DNA of 64,000 nucleotides from positions 1 to 64,000 of the forward strand of contig MELF01000025.1 of assembly GCA_001767525.1 (NCBI GenBank). Reading direction: 5' to 3'. The DNA is from Acidobacteria bacterium RIFCSPLOWO2_12_FULL_68_19. GTDB lineage: Bacteria; Acidobacteriota; Vicinamibacteria; Vicinamibacterales; UBA2999. Position numbers and translations under genes: made by a program. The notes below the pieces were generated by a model, which saw only the letters and a list, made by a program, of their open reading frames with translations, was not told the origin of the DNA and did no database searches. This document shows, one piece after another, positions 18,478 through 26,465 of the stretch. Each line of letters begins with the position of its first letter. Within the stretch, counting starts at the first letter, position 1.

Positions 18478-19962
18478 ATGTCCGCCCTCTTCGAGCTCGT
18501 CCGCGGCTGCACCTTCGACGACTTCCTCTTCACGCCCCAGTACAGCGTTGTCGAACGCCGGGACCCGACGCTCATCGACCTGACGTCGCGCTTCTCCCGC
18601 GGCCTCCTCCTGAAGCGGCCGATCGTCTCGGCCAACATGGATACGGTGACGCGGTCCGAGATGGCCATTGCCGTCGCCGAAGAAGGCGGCCTCGGTGTCA
18701 TCGACCGGGGCTTCCGCAGCGGCGAGATCGAACCGCAGGTGCGCGAGGTCCAGATCGTCAAGCGCAAGCAGCACGGCATCATCGGCGATCCGTACACCAT
18801 CGGACCGGGCGCGAGCCTGACCGAGGCCGACGCGCGGATGCGCGCGACCGGTGTCGGCACGCTCGTCGTGGTCGACGAGCGGCGCCGCGTCCAGGGGCTG
18901 CTGACAGCGCGGGATCTGCGCTTTGCCACCCTCGCCGGCGCCGTCGCCTCGCGGATGACGCCGCGCGAGCGCCTGACGGTGCACACCGGTGAGCTGGAGC
19001 CGGCCGGGGCGGAGGAGCTGATGCGAGGGCACAAGATCAAGAAGCTGCCGCTCCTCAACGCCGACGGCACGCTGCGCGGCCTGATTACGGCCAAGGATCT
19101 GATCGTGCACCGGCAGCTTCCCTTCGCCACCCGCGACAGCCAGGGACGGCTGCGCGTCGGCGCCGCCATCGGCGCCACGGGCGACTTCCTCGAGCGGGCC
19201 GCCGAGCTGCTCCGGGCCGAGGTCGATGCGATCGTCATCGACATCGCCCACGGCCATTCGGTCGTGATGGCGCGCGCGATCGAGGCGTTCCGGAGGCGCT
19301 TCGGCGACGTGCAGCTCGTCGCCGGCAACGTGGCCACCGCCGAGGGCGCGCGGTTCCTGCTCGAACGCGGCGTCGACGCCGTCAAGGTGGGGATCGGGCC
19401 CGGCGGCGGATGCACGACGCGCCTCAACACCAACTACGGCGTGCCGCAGGTGCAGGCGCTCGTCGAGTGCCGCGCCGCCGCCGACGGAGGCGTGCCGCTC
19501 ATCGCCGATGGCGGCGTCCGGCGCCACGGCGCCTTCGTACAGGCGCTCACCTTCGGCGGCGACACGGTCATGCTCGGCGGCATGCTCGCCGGCACGGCCG
19601 AGACCCCGGGCGAAACCGTGCAGAAGCCGGTCCTGCTGCCCGACTCCAACCGAACGGTGCACGTCCCGTTCAAGGTGTTCCGCGGCATGGCGTCGCTCCA
19701 GGCGATTGTCGACCGGCTGGACGTGGAGGACGCCGAGGCGGCCGACGTCGAAGCGCTCGGGGAAGAAGGGATGGAAGTGAGCGTCCCCGCGCGCGGCTCG
19801 GTCCGTCCGCTGCTGCGGGACCTCGTCAAGCATCTCTGCTCCGCGATCAGCTACAGCGGCGCCGCGAGCCTGGCGGAGATGCAGGAGATGTTCCGGACAC
19901 ACCCGGAGCGCTACGTGATCAAGTTGTCCGAGTCGGGCCGCCGCGAGTCGTTCGACCGCTGA
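18478..19962 (+). CDS. guaB: IMP dehydrogenase (GuaB-like), unusual catalytic loop
   Basis: A 494-aa TIM-barrel protein with an inserted CBS pair (about residues 95-215). Family marks are TFDDFLFTPQYS, SANMDTVTRSEMAIAVAEEGGLGVI, AVKVGIGPG before the loop, LIADGGVR, and GSVRPLLRDLVKHLCSAISYSGA. It would oxidise IMP to XMP in GTP synthesis. The catalytic Cys (about residue 312) lies in GPGGGCTTR instead of the usual GPGSICTTR, and the Arg-Tyr of the mobile flap is not obvious. ATG 18478 is preferred over an in-frame GTG at 18472, because a TAACCT -10-like box ends 6 bp upstream. The 3' end overlaps the convergent kinase by 44 bp. Confidence 0.88.
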   Translation: MSALFELVRGCTFDDFLFTPQYSVVERRDPTLIDLTSRFSRGLLLKRPIVSANMDTVTRSEMAIAVAEEGGLGVIDRGFRSGEIEPQVREVQIVKRKQHGIIGDPYTIGPGASLTEADARMRATGVGTLVVVDERRRVQGLLTARDLRFATLAGAVASRMTPRERLTVHTGELEPAGAEELMRGHKIKKLPLLNADGTLRGLITAKDLIVHRQLPFATRDSQGRLRVGAAIGATGDFLERAAELLRAEVDAIVIDIAHGHSVVMARAIEAFRRRFGDVQLVAGNVATAEGARFLLERGVDAVKVGIGPGGGCTTRLNTNYGVPQVQALVECRAAADGGVPLIADGGVRRHGAFVQALTFGGDTVMLGGMLAGTAETPGETVQKPVLLPDSNRTVHVPFKVFRGMASLQAIVDRLDVEDAEAADVEALGEEGMEVSVPARGSVRPLLRDLVKHLCSAISYSGAASLAEMQEMFRTHPERYVIKLSESGRRESFDR

Positions 19963-20947
19963 GCACCCCGGCCGCGAGCGCCCGCACGTCGGATTCCGGC
20001 CTGGCCCCATAGTGGCCGATGACTTCGGCGGCCATCACGCCCCCCATCCGCCCACAGGTGGCGAGATCGCACCCCTGGATGTACGCGTACAGGAAGCCGG
20101 CGGCGTATGCATCGCCGGCGCCCGTCGTGTCGACGACACGGACTCCGGGTTCGGCATCGATCACGTGCACCTCGTCGCCGCTCAGGACCACGGACCCCAA
20201 TGCGCTTCGCGTCAGCGCGGCCACCTCGCAGTGAGGGCGTACGCGCTGCAGCGCCTCGTCGAACGTCTGCGCCTGGTACAGCGACAGGATCTCGGCTTCA
20301 TTGGCGAAGAGGAGATCGACATGGTGCTCCACCAACTCGAGGAACTCGTCACGAAATCGGTCGACACAGAACGCGTCGGAGAGCGTGAGGGAGACCTTCA
20401 CGCCCGAGGCCTGCGCCCGCAGCGCCGCGTCTCGCATCGCCTTCTTCGCGCGCGGCTGGTCCCACAGATACCCTTCCAGGTACACGATCCGCGACCTGGC
20501 GATGTAGTCCATGTTCACGTCCTCTGGACCGAGCCGCGTCGTTGCGCCGAGGAACGTCTGCATCGTCCGGTGGGCGTCGGGCGTCACGAAGATCAGGCAC
20601 CTGGCGGTTGACAGCCCTTCATTCAGCGGCGGCGTGTCGTAGGTGACACCGGTGGCGCGGATGTCGTGGGTGAACACGTCGCCGAGCTGATCGTCGGCGA
20701 CCTTGCCGATATAGGCGGCGCGGCCGCCCAGCGCGGCAATCCATGCCACCGTGTTGGCCGCGGACCCGCCGGACGTCTCGCGCCCCGGTCCCATGATCCG
20801 GTAGAGCCGCTCGGCCTCGGCGGCGTCGACGAGCGACATCGCCCCTTTCCGGAGCCTGTGCTCGAGGAGCAGCGCCTCGTCCGCTGACGCGATCACGTCC
20901 ACGATCGCGTTGCCGATGGCCGTGACGTCGAAGCGGCGATCGCTCAC
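19919..20947 (-). CDS. PfkB-family nucleoside kinase, probably adenosine kinase
   Basis: A 342-aa ribokinase-fold enzyme. The N-terminus FDVTAIGNAIVDVIASADEALL and the GGSAANTVAWIAALGGRAAYIGKVADDQLG motif define the substrate pocket; DTTGAGDAYAAGFLYAYIQG is PfkB signature 2 with the catalytic Asp. The overall pattern fits the bacterial adenosine-kinase subgroup. The start is a GTG (20947-20945) that overlaps the MTA phosphorylase stop (GTGA). With that neighbour it suggests adenosine/MTA salvage. Substrate could also be another nucleoside. Confidence 0.85.
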   Translation of the reverse strand: MSDRRFDVTAIGNAIVDVIASADEALLLEHRLRKGAMSLVDAAEAERLYRIMGPGRETSGGSAANTVAWIAALGGRAAYIGKVADDQLGDVFTHDIRATGVTYDTPPLNEGLSTARCLIFVTPDAHRTMQTFLGATTRLGPEDVNMDYIARSRIVYLEGYLWDQPRAKKAMRDAALRAQASGVKVSLTLSDAFCVDRFRDEFLELVEHHVDLLFANEAEILSLYQAQTFDEALQRVRPHCEVAALTRSALGSVVLSGDEVHVIDAEPGVRVVDTTGAGDAYAAGFLYAYIQGCDLATCGRMGGVMAAEVIGHYGARPESDVRALAAGVLSGRTTRGGPTRTT

Positions 20948-21825
20948 GCCTGCGGCTCCGTGACCGACAAGTACTTGCCGACGATCGGCGCCAGATCCTG
21001 CCTGATCTGGACGGGAATCACGTCCGGGCGCGTCACGAGCGCGTATTTCAGCGCCGCGGCGCACTCGCAAGTCCGTTCGTACGGCAGCCGGGCCACGGCG
21101 CCCGCAATGATCTGCTCGGCTGTCTTCGCGTTCTGTGTCAGGTTGGCGATGATCATGTCGACGGTGACCGAGTCGTGCTCGGGATGCCAGCAGTCGTAGT
21201 CGGTGACCAGCGCGATCGTCGTGTAGCAGATCTCCGCCTCGCGGGCGAGTTTGGCTTCCTGCAGGTTGGTCATCCCGATGATGTCCATCCCCCACGAGCG
21301 GTACAGCTTCGACTCGGCCAGCGTCGAGAACTGCGGGCCCTCCATGCAGACGTACGTCCCGCCCTGGTGGATCGTCGCGCCGGAGGCGCGGCCGCTCTCG
21401 AACGCAACGCCGCTGAGGATCCTGCAGAACGGGTGGGCGAAGGCCACGTGCGCTGCCAGCCCACGGCCGAAGAAGGTGCTCGCCCGTCCCTTCGTCCGGT
21501 CGAAGAACTGATCGGGAATGACGATGTCGAGCGGCTTGTACTCCTCTTTGAGGCTGCCGACCGCGCTGGCCGACAGGATGTACTCGACGCCGAGCAGCTT
21601 CATCCCGAAGATGTTGGCGCGAAAGTTGATCTCCGACGGCAGGATCCGGTGCCCCGGCGCGTGCCGCGCCAGGAACGCCACGCGCCGGCCGCGCAGGGTG
21701 CCGATGACGTACGGGCCGGACGGGTCGCCGAACGGCGTGCTGAGCGTCACGTCCTTGCGGTCGGTGACGCCGGCCATGTCGTACAGGCCGCTGCCGCCGA
21801 TGATGCCGATGTGCACTGAGTCCAT
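20944..21825 (-). CDS. mtnP: S-methyl-5'-thioadenosine phosphorylase
   Basis: A 293-aa PNP-family phosphorylase that splits methylthioadenosine into adenine and methylthioribose-1-phosphate. Key segments are IGIIGGSGLYDM, STPFGDPSGPYVIG, FLARHAPGHRILPSEINFRANIFGMK, ICMEGPQFST-type (here VCMEGPQFSTLAES) and GMTNLQEAKLAREAEICYTTIALVTDYDCWH. The last two are typical of MTAP rather than PNP (Asp in TDYDCWH). It overlaps the downstream adenosine-kinase-like gene. The start is followed upstream by a run of GGTAGTT repeats. Confidence 0.95.
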   Translation of the reverse strand: MDSVHIGIIGGSGLYDMAGVTDRKDVTLSTPFGDPSGPYVIGTLRGRRVAFLARHAPGHRILPSEINFRANIFGMKLLGVEYILSASAVGSLKEEYKPLDIVIPDQFFDRTKGRASTFFGRGLAAHVAFAHPFCRILSGVAFESGRASGATIHQGGTYVCMEGPQFSTLAESKLYRSWGMDIIGMTNLQEAKLAREAEICYTTIALVTDYDCWHPEHDSVTVDMIIANLTQNAKTAEQIIAGAVARLPYERTCECAAALKYALVTRPDVIPVQIRQDLAPIVGKYLSVTEPQA

Positions 21826-21827
21826 GA

Positions 21828-21852
21828 TTGGTAGTTGGTAGTTGGTAGTTGG
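21828..21852. repeat. Heptamer tandem repeat (TTGGTAG)
   Basis: Three and a half exact copies of the 7-bp unit TTGGTAG begin 3 bp upstream of the mtnP start codon. The unit is close to the GGTAGCC family seen at 4844-4877 and 27605-27721. Confidence 0.85.
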
Positions 21853-21866
21853 AGGCTGGCTCCCGT

Positions 21867-22025
21867 TTACAATGCGCTCCGGCCGATGCCCACCCGCTTC
21901 CGCAGGAAGTTCGTACGGCGCTCCGGCGCGAGCGCCAGCCGGCGCCTGATCAGCTCGAGGACGGCGCGCTCACTTTCGCATCGGACGGCCGCCAGACGCG
22001 CCTTGCGACTTCGTCGCTTCCTCAC
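21867..22025 (-). CDS. Small Arg-rich protein overlapping a nucleotidyltransferase gene
   Basis: A 52-aa protein from a GTG at 22025, beginning RKRRSRKARLAAVRCESERAV and continuing LELIRRRLALAPERRTNFLRKR. The LIRRRLALxPERRTxFLR pattern is one I associate with small proteins encoded next to, and overlapping, minimal nucleotidyltransferase genes. It overlaps the 3' end of the broken nucleotidyltransferase by 56 bp in another frame. It might be the partner of a toxin-antitoxin-like pair, but this is only a guess. The frame is intact although its neighbour is not. Confidence 0.5.
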   Translation of the reverse strand: MRKRRSRKARLAAVRCESERAVLELIRRRLALAPERRTNFLRKRVGIGRSAL

Positions 22026-22208
22026 GGGTCTTCTCCAGAACGTCCAGCACGGCCAGGTCGCGGGGTCGCCGCGCCCGCGCTTGCTCTTGATGATATCGTC
22101 GAGCGCCGCCACCGGCAGCGCCGCCGCCGCATTGCCGATCAGTACCGCATCGAGGCGGGCATCGTTCAACCGGCGCGCCACCTCCGCCAGCAGCGGGCGT
22201 GCGTCCAT
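21970..22208 (-). pseudogene. Nucleotidyltransferase-fold protein, internally deleted and frameshifted
   Basis: The start at 22208 gives MDARPLLAEVARRLNDARLDAVLIGNAAAA, the N-terminus of nucleotidyltransferase-fold (DUF6036/AbiEii-like) proteins. Normally a GA-rich catalytic block and about 100 residues follow, but here the frame jumps straight to ALDDIIKSKR, which belongs near the C-terminus. A 1-nt frameshift then moves the sequence to RPRDLAVLDVLEKTREEATK in the next frame, which stops at 21972-21970. Catalytic residues are missing, so it cannot be active. It directly follows the 3' end of the group II intron. Confidence 0.62.
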
Positions 22209-22263
22209 TGGTAGATCCTACTTGTCTCCAGTCAGTGACTGAGTGTCAGCAAGACCCCCGTTC

Positions 22264-22296
22264 AAACCGTGCGTGCGGATTTCCCGCACACGGCTT
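22264..22296 (-). ncRNA. Group II intron domain V
   Basis: Thirty-three nucleotides fold into the catalytic hairpin. It carries an AGC triad near the 5' side, an 8-bp lower stem, a 2-nt bulge (CG) on the 3' side, a 5-bp upper stem and a GAAA-containing loop. This is the diagnostic structure of group II introns. It lies 26 bp downstream of the maturase stop. Confidence 0.85.
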
Positions 22297-22321
22297 ACCA
22301 GGTGGTCTTTGAATCGCCGCA

Positions 22322-23662
22322 TTACGCTGCTCCCGGATACTGAATCGTTCCGCGCAGCCGGCAGAGGCCCAATGTCTCGAAGAAGGGGCGATCCCATCGC
22401 ACGATCTGACCCGCCGCACACCGGCCGTTGGCGCGCTTGAGCCGCAAGCCGCGCAGCCGGCGTTCGACGTAGGCGTCAAGGTCGGTGAAGTGGTCCGCCG
22501 CGTTGCCTGTACGGAAATACTGTCCCCAGCCACGCAGCACCGGGTTGAGGTCCGCAATTACGAGGCGGAGGTCCTCATGGCACCGACGCCGCAGCGTGAG
22601 ATCTCGCACACGCTGGCGCACCCGACGCATCGCGCGCTGAGACGGCCATCGCTGCAGGTAGTAGACACGTTGTCGTGCCCGCTCCCAGATGGGTCCGCTC
22701 ATGCGCTTACGCAGGTGACACCCGAGAAAGTCGAAACCCTCACGGCCCCGTGAGAGATCAACGAGTCTCGTCTTCTCCGGATGTAGCTCAAGCCCGAGTC
22801 GCGTGAGCACGTGCTCGACGCGGCGGCGGGCTTCCTCGACCTGCGCGCGCGTGTCACACATCACCACGAAGTCATCGGCGTAGCGGACGAGCGTGCCCAC
22901 CCGCGCACACTTGTCCCCCCACACCCGGTCGAGGACATGCAGGTAGATGTTGGACAGCAACGGGGAGATCACGCCGCCTTGCGGTGTACCGGCACGCGTC
23001 TCGCGCCGCTGGCCATCCTCCATCACCCCGGCCGTGAGCCACTGCCGCAGCAGCTTCAGCACCCGCCGGTCCGAAATCCGCAGGCCGACCAGCTTGAGCA
23101 GCTTCGTCTGGTCGATGCTGCCGAAGTAGTCACGGATGTCCGCGTCCAGCACATGGTTGCCACCGCGCGCGCCGTGCACGCGCAGCGTTTCCAGTGCCTG
23201 GGTCGCACTGCGCTTGGGTCGGAAGCCGTACGATGACGCGCGGAAATCCGCTTCAAAGATCGGCTCCAGCACCAGCGTCGTCGCCATCGGCGCGACGCGA
23301 TCTCGTACCGTCGGAATACCGAGTGGCCGCTGACGGCCATCAGGCTTCGGGATGTACCGCCGCAAGACCGGAGGCGGCCGGTACGTGCCCGCTTGCAACA
23401 CGGCCTGAAGCTCGTCGAGCATGCGCTCCACGCCGTAGTGCTCGAGTGCGCCGAGCGTCTCGCGATCGACGCCCGCCGCGCCGCGGTTCGCCTTCACCCG
23501 CCGCCACGCCTCCTGGAGGACGTCACGCCTCCAGATCCGATCCATTAGCGCGTGGAAGCGGCGCTCCGGGGATCGCTTGGCCGCGACCCAGAGGTGGCGT
23601 TGCAATTGGCGCACTTTGTCGATGGGCGGACGCCCACCGGGGTGATTGGACCTCGCGGTCAT
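22322..23662 (-). CDS. ltrA: Group II intron reverse transcriptase/maturase
   Basis: A 446-aa protein. RT blocks are visible in order: VKANRGAAGVDRETL (RT0/1), RRYIPKPDGRQRPLGIPTVRDRV (RT2), SSYGFRPKRSATQALE, DADIRDYFGSID (RT3), GTPQGGVISPLLSNIYLHVLD (RT4), and LVRYADDFVVMC with the catalytic YADD (RT5). The maturase domain X follows: VLRGWGQYFRTGNAADHFTDLDAYVERRLRGLRLKR. The protein ends soon after, without an HNH endonuclease. I chose the ATG at 23662; the frame stays open to 24643, but that part is intron domains I-III and is not protein-like. It should be active by motif content. Confidence 0.92.
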   Translation of the reverse strand: MTARSNHPGGRPPIDKVRQLQRHLWVAAKRSPERRFHALMDRIWRRDVLQEAWRRVKANRGAAGVDRETLGALEHYGVERMLDELQAVLQAGTYRPPPVLRRYIPKPDGRQRPLGIPTVRDRVAPMATTLVLEPIFEADFRASSYGFRPKRSATQALETLRVHGARGGNHVLDADIRDYFGSIDQTKLLKLVGLRISDRRVLKLLRQWLTAGVMEDGQRRETRAGTPQGGVISPLLSNIYLHVLDRVWGDKCARVGTLVRYADDFVVMCDTRAQVEEARRRVEHVLTRLGLELHPEKTRLVDLSRGREGFDFLGCHLRKRMSGPIWERARQRVYYLQRWPSQRAMRRVRQRVRDLTLRRRCHEDLRLVIADLNPVLRGWGQYFRTGNAADHFTDLDAYVERRLRGLRLKRANGRCAAGQIVRWDRPFFETLGLCRLRGTIQYPGAA

Positions 23663-24225
23663 GCCCTTGCGCGTGCTTGCTCGACCACCATGACCACCGC
23701 AGGGACCCTTTGCTCCCCTCGCGTTGTTCGTCGCGAGGCTCGGCACTACTACGGTCCCCTCGGACGCCCGCTGCACCGCGCTCGACTTCGCCGTCGGCTT
23801 ATACGAGCCACGTCGCCCCGACCCGGGCTGTGCAGACGGGCCTCTCGTGTTCCGTTCCGCTCCATGTCCACGTGCTGCGCCCTGTACCCCGCCGAGACCT
23901 CCCGCGCGTGTTCCTCCGGACTGAGGCGCGGGAGACGTGGCCTTCGCCGAGACATGAGCGGCTCGGCTCTCGGGTTGTAACTGTGTCGAGGCTGCAGGCT
24001 TCACTTGATGTTGCGGCCCGCGGACTGGCTCCCTCCGAAGAGGCTCTTGACACCCCGCTCGGGCCACCGGGATTTCTCCCGACGCCTGGGGTCTGCTACT
24101 CGGCGCTCCGGCGCTTACCGAGGCGGGACTTGCACCCGCTGGAGAGGAACAGCGTGAAGCAGACGATCTGCTGTCTACTTCGTCACGACGCGACATGTCC
24201 GGCAGTATAGACCGCAGCGCGGGCC

Positions 24226-25488
24226 TCACAGCACCGCGTCCACGTAGCGGCGTCCGTCCCGTTCGCGGATGTAGCCGGCGGCAACGAGCGGATCGTGCTC
24301 GAAGAAGATCAGGTACTCGCCTTCGATCGCCTCTCGGATGAACCGCTGCTTGAACGCCAGCGTCTCCATGGGAAAGAGGTCGTATCCCATGACCCATGCG
24401 TCTCGGATGTGGGCCGTCGTTGGAATCAAATCGGCGACGAACGCCGCCGTCCGTCCCTTCGATTCGATGAGTACGATCTGGTGCTGGCCGGTATGGCCGC
24501 CGGTCCGCACGACCCGGACGTTGGGCCGGACGACGCGATCCTCCTCGAAGTAGTCGACCACGCCGGCCTCCTGCAGCGGGAGGAAGTCGTCCGGGAGGTA
24601 GCTGGCACGGTTGCGGTCGTGCGTGTGCGTCGCGTCGTGCCATTCCGCCGCGCGGACCAGGTACCGCGCCCGCCGGAACCGCGGCTCGAGCGCCCCGTCG
24701 CGCCGCGTGGTCGCGCCGCCGAAGTGGTCCCAGTGCAGGTGCGTCGGCAGGACCAGATCGATCGCCTCGGCCGCCAGCCCGACATCGGCCAGCGCATGGT
24801 CGAGGTGCCGCCGCCGATCGAGCGCGTAGATGTCGCGCTGCCGGGCTGGCATCTTGTCACCCGCGCCACAATCGATGATGAGGCGTCCCCACGACGCGTC
24901 CACCACGAGCGGGCGCATCGCGAGCAGAATCCGGTTCCGCTCGTCCGGTGGCGCCTGGGCCTCCCACAGCGCCCGCGGCACCACGCCGAACATCGCGCCG
25001 CCGTCCAGTCCGAACAGACCGTCGTGCACGGAGACGAGCTCGACATCGCCCCAGGAGAGCCGCTTCGGCACGAGCGCCGATGCCGGCCGCGCCGGCTGCT
25101 TCAGCTCCACGAGCACGCCGTGCGCGGCCGACGGATGCACGAACGCCACGAGCGCCCCTCCTGCGCCCGGGCGCGCCTCCGCATCGATGAGGCGCGCACC
25201 GCGGGCGCGCAGCTGCTCCAGGGCGGCCGCGATGTCGTCCACCCGCAGCGTGATGTGATGAAGCCCCGCGCCGCGCCTGGCGAGAAAGCGCGCGATCGGC
25301 GAATCGGGACGCGTCGCCTCGAGCAGCTCGATGGCGGACGACCCCATTGGCAGGACGTGCGCCCGCACGCCCTCGGTCGCCACCTCTTCCGGCGCCTCGA
25401 CCTCCAGCCCGAGCGCGTCGCGGTAAAAGGCGAGCGCCTCGTCGAGGTCCTGCACCGCGATCCCGACGTGATCGAGAACCGCTTTCAT
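24226..25488 (-). CDS. Methylmalonyl-CoA epimerase fused to a metallo-beta-lactamase-fold hydrolase
   Basis: The 420-aa product has two domains. Residues 1-135 are a VOC-fold methylmalonyl-CoA epimerase: LDHVGIAVQDLDEALAFYRDALG, RRGAGLHHITLRVDDI with metal-binding His, and VFVELKQ-type ending (here VLVELKQ). Residues about 140-420 are an MBL-fold hydrolase with LPTHLHWDHFGG (HxHxDH), an Asp/His further on, and RTGGHTGQHQIVLIESKG with a later metal-binding His. The ATG at 25488 overlaps the meaB stop (ATGA). The meaB and acyl-CoA dehydrogenase neighbours support the epimerase role in propionate/branched-chain metabolism. The MBL substrate is unknown (quorum lactone or thioester hydrolases are relatives). 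Confidence 0.9.
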   Translation of the reverse strand: MKAVLDHVGIAVQDLDEALAFYRDALGLEVEAPEEVATEGVRAHVLPMGSSAIELLEATRPDSPIARFLARRGAGLHHITLRVDDIAAALEQLRARGARLIDAEARPGAGGALVAFVHPSAAHGVLVELKQPARPASALVPKRLSWGDVELVSVHDGLFGLDGGAMFGVVPRALWEAQAPPDERNRILLAMRPLVVDASWGRLIIDCGAGDKMPARQRDIYALDRRRHLDHALADVGLAAEAIDLVLPTHLHWDHFGGATTRRDGALEPRFRRARYLVRAAEWHDATHTHDRNRASYLPDDFLPLQEAGVVDYFEEDRVVRPNVRVVRTGGHTGQHQIVLIESKGRTAAFVADLIPTTAHIRDAWVMGYDLFPMETLAFKQRFIREAIEGEYLIFFEHDPLVAAGYIRERDGRRYVDAVL

Positions 25489-26465
25489 GGGCGGGATCCG
25501 GGATCCTGGGTCCGGGATCCCGAGGGCGCGACGACCCGCTGCATCAGTTCGTGTGCCGCCGAGTAGGGATCGATCGCCCCCGCCGCGATGCGCCCGACCA
25601 CGCGCGCGAGCTCTCCAGGAGGCAGCGTGCGCTCGAGATGCGTGAGCAACGCCCGCGACAGCAGCTCGTGCAACTGCTGCTCGTATCGTGCCCGGCGCCG
25701 CCCGTCGCCCGAGGCTGCATGCATCCGGTACTGCGTAATCGATCCCCACAGCTCCGGCACGCCCTCACCGGTCGTCGCCACGGTCTTCAGAATCGGCGGC
25801 CGCCACTGGTCGGGCGCGTACGCCTGCAGCGCCTGATTGGCGGCAACGGTCTGCACCAGCCGGTCCGCGCCCTCCCGATCGGCCTGGTTGACGACGAAGA
25901 CATCCGCGATCTCCATGATGCCCGCCTTGAGCGCCTGCACCTCGTCGCCGCTGCCGGGCACCAGGACGACAACCGTGACGTCGGCGGTCCGGGCGATATC
26001 GACCTCGTCCTGGCCGACCCCCACCGTCTCGATGAAGATGAATTCCTTGCCGGCCGCATCGAGGATGAGCGCCAGATCGCTCGTCGCGCGCGCCACGCCG
26101 CCCAGGTGGCCGCGCGTGGCCATGCTGCGGATGAACACGCCGGCATCGGACGCATGCCGTCCCATCCGTACGCGGTCGCCGAGGACGGCTCCGCCGCTGA
26201 AGGGGCTCGTGGGGTCGACGGCAATCACCCCCACTGCCTTGCCCTCTTCGCGCGCCCGTCTCGTCAGCCGATCGACGAGCGTGCTCTTTCCCGCCCCGGG
26301 CGGGCCGGTGACACCGACGAGGAACGCGCGGCCCGTCCGCCCGAAGAGCGCACGCAGCAGTTCGGCTCCAGCGGGCGATTCGTCCTCGACGAGTGACATG
26401 GCGCGCGCAATGGCGCGTGGGTCGCCCGCCAGCACGCCGGCCGTCAGAGAGGAATCAGGCGGCAA
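25485..26465 (-). CDS. meaB: Methylmalonyl-CoA mutase-associated GTPase MeaB (ArgK/G3E)
   Basis: A 326-aa G3E GTPase. It has a P-loop [16 protein letters not shown], the [22 protein letters not shown] switch region, [19 protein letters not shown], and the NKAD-like [12 protein letters not shown] for guanine. MeaB protects B12-dependent methylmalonyl-CoA mutase and helps load its cofactor. The mutase itself is not in this window. The gene overlaps the acyl-CoA dehydrogenase stop by 11 bp and the epimerase start by 4 bp. Its last residues ([14 protein letters not shown]) are encoded by GGGATCC-type repeats, so the tail is probably not conserved. Confidence 0.94.
   Translation of the reverse strand: MPPDSSLTAGVLAGDPRAIARAMSLVEDESPAGAELLRALFGRTGRAFLVGVTGPPGAGKSTLVDRLTRRAREEGKAVGVIAVDPTSPFSGGAVLGDRVRMGRHASDAGVFIRSMATRGHLGGVARATSDLALILDAAGKEFIFIETVGVGQDEVDIARTADVTVVVLVPGSGDEVQALKAGIMEIADVFVVNQADREGADRLVQTVAANQALQAYAPDQWRPPILKTVATTGEGVPELWGSITQYRMHAASGDGRRRARYEQQLHELLSRALLTHLERTLPPGELARVVGRIAAGAIDPYSAAHELMQRVVAPSGSRTQDPGSRP
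25493..25520. repeat. Heptamer tandem repeat (GGGATCC)
   Basis: Four units of 7 bp: GGGATCC, GGGATCC, TGGGTCC, GGGATCC. They encode the C-terminal end of MeaB and end 5 bp before the next start codon. Confidence 0.8.

Larger units (their letters stand above)
22224..24194 (-). mobile_element. Group II intron with reverse transcriptase/maturase
   Basis: About 1.97 kb. Near the left end (RNA 3' end) a clear domain V occurs at 22264-22296, followed by a domain VI-like hairpin (about 22224-22255). Near the right end a domain I-type GGGTGCAAGTCCC motif occurs at about 24128-24141. The maturase gene fills the middle (domain IV). The 5' end is placed at about 24186-24194 (GTGAC or GTCGC on the minus strand; the consensus is GTGYG) and is uncertain by some 10 bp. 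It lies between the epimerase-MBL gene stop (24226) and a broken nucleotidyltransferase start (22208), both on the same strand. Confidence 0.85.

Noticed and set aside
22322-23662. The reverse transcriptase as a retron or diversity-generating retroelement
   Set aside because: Domain V of a group II intron and maturase domain X are present. No msr/msd-like hairpin pair, template/variable repeat pair or accessory gene is seen.
23662-24643. A 5' extension of the maturase frame giving a 773-residue protein
   Set aside because: The extra part covers intron RNA domains I-III and the end of the neighbouring MBL gene in another frame, and shows no protein similarity. The maturase starts at 23662.
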